From Strigamia acuminata (taxonomy: Eukaryota > Arthropoda > Chilopoda > Geophilomorpha > Linotaeniidae): a stretch of DNA of 64,000 nucleotides. Location of the stretch: contig OX442324.1 of the NCBI GenBank assembly GCA_949358305.1, positions 3,788,001 to 3,852,000 on the forward strand. Reading direction: 5' to 3'. Positions 59,193 through 64,000 of this stretch are shown here, piece by piece (the first letter of the stretch is position 1; each line of letters starts with the position of its first letter). A model generated the notes under the pieces. It ran no database searches and was not told where the DNA came from. It worked only from the letters and a program-made list of their open reading frames with translations. The translations under genes were made by a program, and so were the position numbers.

Positions 59193-59889
59193 TAGACTGT
59201 TATCAAAATAAACTCGTATCCATGGCATCTTTGAAGATCCTCAGACACAGATAAAAGTTCAATATTCTCCACACTTAATAAAACTGGCGCCATACTGGCG
59301 TTAACCTTTAAAAAAAAATGGCATAAAGGGAAAAGTGATCTTAAAGAATAAAAATAATTTATCATTTTTTTTTATTAATTCAAAAAGGACAAATTCACTC
59401 GCAATCGTGTTTGACTGATTTATCCGACACAGGTTTTTAAAGATAAAAATTTAACCATTATATTTCCGATTCAAAATTTAATCCACATTTTTAGATACAA
59501 AAATTCGTTGTCTAGGTATTCGTTTGAACCAAACACGACTAAAACAGCAAGTAATGCGTGTGATGTGCTAATCGGAGTGTCAAATACGTCTGATGTAGAA
59601 TCAAGAGATATTCAGTCGCAGCTAAAACACACAGATAAGGGATTTCACTCGCGAAATTCAAGATGGAAATATGAACATAAGCTTCAAACCAACCAACGGA
59701 ATGACAGACGAAATGTTTCTAAACTTTGAAATAATTGTAAAAACCAACCTGCACGAGGTTATATTTTCATTGTTTAACAATGAGTTTGCGGTCCAAGAAA
59801 ACTTGTACACTACGTAACACTACATGAATAGAATAGGGATGCACCGAATAGTAAAATCACTGACTACCGAATATCGAATATTTAACAAA

Positions 59890-60036
59890 TACAGCTCAAA
59901 ACTCTTTATAACGAATCGCGATATAACGAATTATCGATATAACGAACACCTAAAATGGCTGGTTCGGTTGGCTGGCCATAGAACACCATGTTAAAAAATT
60001 TCGATATAACGAATTCTCGTTATAACGAATCGATGT
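59890..60036. mobile_element. Pogo/Tigger-like MITE, second copy (inverted, one end degraded)
   Basis: TACAGCTCAAAACTCTTTAT is followed by ACGAATCGCGATATAACGAA and the core CTGGCCATAGAACACCATG, matching the reverse complement of the 31.7-kb copy. The right end has lost the terminal CAGT motif. Confidence 0.75.
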
Positions 60037-61529
60037 TACTGCCATTTCAATGCAAAATTCAAACTTTTTCTTTTCTCTTAATTAACTCTGTCCGGAAGCA
60101 TTTCATGCCAGCAAATCAATACCAAACTGATGCAAATTGAATGCTCTTTATCAAATATCAAACGCGCCTAACCCAAATGTCAAATCCAATCGTTCAGGGG
60201 AAAGAAAAAAAAAAACATATCTCCGTAAGCCAGACAATGCCGTAACATTTTCCATCAGCTAATCGCTCAGCAATGACATTTAAACCAAAGTAATGCAGGA
60301 AAGCCCCATCCCCATCCTTCCTGCACAACAACACCATATTGCTATCCTTCGTCAATCTTCATAAATCAGGTATGAAGAGAGGAAGTTAACGAGGTCATGA
60401 TGTTTCCAGAAAACTCAATTACACACACAACAAGGCACAATAAACATCAAATCAATAACTATATCATGCTTCCCATAAACTGCCGACAATTTTACATTCA
60501 TATTTTATCAAAAAATTAACTTAAAACAAAAATCTCAATCTCCGCTAAATAATTGACTCACTTACAAATTGGAACCTCGTAATACACTTATAAATCATTT
60601 TCCTACAACAACACACGTGCCAGGTCAACTTAAATTAATTTTAATAATTTAATAATTCATTAAAAAAAAAAAATAGTGCACAAAAAAGCTGGCCTTTGAA
60701 ATTTATGAGTAAATTTGCAACAATTTAAACTTTAGATCCGTCCAAAACCACGTACTTAGCTTCTCCACCCTGCAGCAAATGGTTAAATCCTTGTGGTTGT
60801 AGGTAAACATGGTGGTCTCCCCCATCTTCCTCTTGACTTTTACCAAAATTGAGTTGTGTGTGCCATGGGCCAAACACAGAGAGGTTTGTGTCAGTAATAA
60901 ATTTAACTTTCATGCACAAGCTCGAGAATCGTGGTAAGAAAGTAAATTCGGTAAAGAGACTTCATTCACTCTGCGAAACTCTTCGGACATGTTTTGCATA
61001 ATAATTGCATCGGCTCAAACAAAGCGGAGGGCGAAGGGAGAACCGAGAGAGAGAAAGCGCATCATTTATTATGTTGACATCTCTCATTAAGAAATTATGG
61101 GATTAACTTTACAAAATGGCTTTTGTGTGCTTGACTCTTATTGCCATTTTTACACCTGAGGCACTTTTCAATTTCAATTATTCACAAAACCCCATTTAAT
61201 ATGAGAGGCCTGCAAAAGTGTTGCATGCAAGTGTCAATTTTAAACAGAACAAATTTAAAAAGATTATAAATATCTCATTGTCGTGCTTATCATCTTGCCA
61301 TGAGATAGCTTTATCTCGTCGTTGTACTTTACTTTGCCTCGAAAATTTAATTATACATGTGGACTTCAATGTTTGACCTGATGCCGTTAATTCACTTACG
61401 TACACACAATGTTGGAGAATGCTTTGCATTTTGTCAATTCGATTTATATACTTTAAAACGAGGGAAAAAAATTCGCTAAAAGGTGTATTTTTCGTGTGAA
61501 ACAATGTCCTTGGATGCGCAGCTTTTACT

Positions 61530-61597
61530 AAATTGCACTTTTTAGATGCACAAATGCACTTTTTAGCTTCAAAATTGCACTTTTATGTGCCGAAATG
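61530..61597. repeat. Short degenerate repeat of TTGCACTTTT(A/T)
   Basis: Three units of (A/T)TGCACTTTTTAG..AAATGCAC spaced about 23-25 bp. It resembles the 3478-3715 minisatellite in theme but is too short to prove relation. Confidence 0.5.
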
Positions 61598-62819
61598 CAC
61601 CGGGACCACCTTATTATATCATTTTATTCGCAGCATTTAAGCTGATTGCATGTAAAATTTAAGCAATAACTAAAATAACATTAGCTTACAGTATCATCAT
61701 ACACAATTCATTCATTCACAACCAATAAATGAAAAATCGAGATAAAAATTAAGATAAACACACAAAACCATTCAAAGAAAAACACAATTATAAAAATAAA
61801 ACAAATAAAAAAATAAAATAAAATAAAATAAACAAAACGAGGAAGTGAATGCAAACGGCAAGAGAGACTCGCTCAAGTCTCTTCCCTTCTTGTTTATTCA
61901 TGAAGGGCAGGAAAAAAATGGTAGAGCGAATGACTTCATGGAAACGGAATCGAATTGGACGACACACCGGCTGCTGCGAATATCAATCACTCGACTCAAG
62001 TTGGATTCATAGAAAGACGCAAGCGAGCCATCCAACTTCCGCTGATGAGCCCCACAGCGAAAAGCACACCGTAAGAACGACGAGTATTGTCTTCAGCCAA
62101 GAAATCAATGGACGGATAAAGAGATCCCCTGCTTTCCCCAAAAGAAAGCCGTGAAATAAAATAATATAAAAAAAAAAATAAAGAAAAAAAAAAAAAAACT
62201 GTCACCGACTTTCAGTTGCCAAGCGTGACACTTCCATAAGGAATTACTTCGCGATGGGGGATGCGTCAATTCTCTTTTTCCATCGCATCATTGCCTTTAT
62301 AAACCCGCTGGAGTTAAATTCAATTAAAAGCGAGTGCAAGTTGAAGTTAAAACGCGCTCCTAATAAGATCCGTTTTAACCTTAATTCTACTCCTTTATGT
62401 TCAATCAGTCGTCACTTGTATATCCAAATTATGAGTAACTCAATAACACGGTCAACTGGCATTCAAACTTGGCGTTTCGAATCAAAATCGCTCCTTTTTA
62501 GGACATAAAATATCATTTATTTGTATATATCTTATAGGAAAAATCAGTGCGTGTCGTCACCTGCTGCATGCAGAAGTAAAGAATCGAATTGACAAATTTC
62601 ACATCTGTCCTCTCTCTTTCGCCGTTATTATCGAATCGTGCCGGTAAAAGTGAATTTCCTTGTTTTTGTTAGTCATTCATCCATTCACTTAGGAGTAACC
62701 GTATGGCAGTTCCATTTGCCATGTCTCTTTCCCTTCTCATCAATGTGCATCACTATTTAAACTCAAGATACGTTGCAGTTTAAATATACTGTATGCAGTA
62801 CAGCTGCATTCGAATAGCG

Positions 62820-63245
62820 TGTTTAAAATTGCAGCTTAACATGGTCTGTTGTTTGAGAGCTGTGCGCATGCCCGCTGCGACTCAATCCGTACTGAATCAG
62901 CGCCATTTTTTAAAGTTAGATGGCGACAGCCCAAAGTTAAACGCAAAATATTTTCCTTTTTGAATGCGGCTAGTGTTTGTGACCAATTTAGACATTTATT
63001 TTAGCCAGTTTGTTCAATTTAGACATTTATTTTAGCCAGTTTGTTCAATTTAGACATTGAATCAAGTCGTTTTGATCAATTCAGACCCGCGTTGTAATAG
63101 AAATCCCGTGTTCTCTAAAGCCTGCTTCACGCTTGCGTACACGCAGCTCAAAATGGCGTCACTTCCTGTTAAAACGCGAATTTTCTGCACATTTTGAAAC
63201 TTGGAACCAGTGATTTAAAAAAATGTTGTTTAGTCTAAATGACTT
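62820..63245. repeat. Dispersed repeat (GTGCGCATGCCC family), copy 2, containing the 31-bp array
   Basis: TGTTGTTTGAGAGCTGTGCG then CATGCCCGCTGCGACT, GCGCCATTTTTTAAAGTTAG and, right of the array, TGTTGTTTAGTCTAAATGAC parallel the 57.3-kb copy. The 31-bp element sits inside. Confidence 0.55.
62975..63110 (+). repeat. 31-bp-period tandem array element, copy 3 (3 units)
   Basis: CAATTTAGAC units start at 62984, 63015 and 63046, with a partial one at 63077. The tail CAGACCCGCGTTGTAATAG matches the other two copies. It is the shortest array of the three. Confidence 0.9.
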
Positions 63246-64000
63246 TTCGAATGCAGCAAAGCCGAGGCCAAGGGTTTTCGCTAGATCTCGTCTAATCAAT
63301 AAAAAAGGTTCGAAATCCAATATCAAATATTTACATCCGACGATTATGTTTACTCCGACACAATAATACAACAATACAGCTTATTGCAGAGGCTTTCTAG
63401 TGATTGAGTGGAGAAGAAATAGCCGCTTTCCATCAATAACCCTGGATCAAGCTATACAAGCAAATATATGCGCTCGAAATCTTAGCTTTCAACAATTCCC
63501 ACAAGATCGCATATACTTCTGCTAAAAGTACCTATCACGTTCCCCACGGACCAACAATGGTCAGCACAACCGAACATTTCAATACAACAGCATCTTAAGT
63601 ATCTTTTGGCTGGCAAATTTGGCCTTTCTTTAGGAATTAGCCGAAAGAAAAACACTTCGTGGTCTCTTTTCTCCCTTTTCGATTTGTCTTAAGCCGGAAT
63701 TGCAATTTGCGCGTGCATAATAGCTCGTCATTAGTGACTTTTCCATCTCCATTGCCTCGTTGCAAAGTAGAATGCACTTCTATTTGTCACAGTCAACTAG
63801 AAATTGACTTATTTTAATTATCAGACATCCAACCTTGTATCAAAAATGTATAAGGGACTTTCTAAGCCTCGGCTATCATTCTTCATCATAAAAGGCATTA
63901 AAAATTAATTAACTAGCCATTAACTAACATGACTTGGACATTCCTTTCTCATCATCTGTCGTCCACTCGTAATATTGACAAAACTAAAAATCTATTAATA

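Larger units (their letters stand above)
38365..64000 (-). other. Upstream intron(s) or 5' flank of the CA10-like gene, repeat-rich
   Basis: No exon was confidently identified in this 25.6 kb. The AG acceptor of exon A means at least one upstream exon exists. Repeats: 31-bp-period elements at 39867-40185 and about 62975-63110; AATGCATT MITEs at 42447, 45890, 52711 and 57764; ACCGTATTTTA-ended element 50207-50476; inverted-repeat element 57364-57694; pogo-like MITE 59890-60036; several simple repeats. A possible leader exon is listed at 40682-40927. The sequence cannot show where transcription starts. Confidence 0.6.

Noticed and set aside
58791-59228. 145-residue frame with Asn and Asp runs
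   Set aside because: It is produced by the ATC/ATT microsatellite and A/T-rich flanks; no domain, no splice-consistent partner.
38365-64000. Exon encoding the Trp-Trp-x-Tyr motif expected before PSFWGL
   Set aside because: Every CCACCA on the plus strand that I noticed (reverse complement of Trp-Trp) lacked the following Tyr/Asp/Gly context, so none was called.

Overview
This is AT-rich, intron-dominated eukaryotic nuclear DNA from an invertebrate animal. There are no long open frames, no bacterial-style operons, no rRNA and no CRISPR. What can be read as coding is a chain of six short, correctly spliced exons on the minus strand. They encode most of the alpha-carbonic-anhydrase-like domain of a carbonic anhydrase-related protein of the CA10/CA11 (CARP X/XI) type. 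From memory of the family, the wording of the protein (for example PSFWGLINPEW, LPDTDFFMTYEGSTT, HPKAPLGSN and RPVRTNIDF) looks most like protostome, possibly arthropod, CARPs. The species assignment is inference.

Layout, in the direction of transcription (right to left). From 64000 to 38365 is upstream or intronic DNA, with a weak candidate secretory-leader exon at 40682-40927. The exons are 38228-38364, 20422-20613, 18504-18599, 15970-16036, 6150-6304 and 2510-2641. They join in perfect phase: 779 nt, about 260 codons, with AG/GT at every junction inside the set. The last recognised exon ends at a GT donor, so at least one C-terminal exon lies left of position 1 or was not recognised. The N-terminal exon (signal peptide and the conserved Trp-Trp-x-Tyr stretch) was not found either. 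The introns are about 17.6, 1.8, 2.5, 9.7 and 3.5 kb.

Most of the rest is non-coding intron rich in small, apparently non-autonomous repeats. There is a 1.04-kb near-perfect palindrome (232-1269) with a tRNA-like Pol III module in each arm. A 31-bp-period repeat element occurs three times (about 1.5, 39.9 and 63.0 kb) with shared flanks. A roughly 250-bp inverted-repeat MITE-like family rich in AATGCATT occurs at least nine times. A pogo/Tigger-like TATAACGAA MITE occurs three times, twice inserted inside the AATGCATT element. Four or five further terminal-inverted-repeat elements occur once or twice each. Simple repeats (AAT, CA, TA, AAAT, CT, GA) and many A/T homopolymers fill the remainder.

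No second gene could be supported. The other open frames are chance frames in low-complexity or repeat DNA. The most interesting material is the repeat ecology: nested insertions, a giant foldback, and a dispersed array-bearing element with the same repeat number in two copies. The carbonic anhydrase-related gene itself keeps two of the three zinc-ligand histidines but has Gln at the third.
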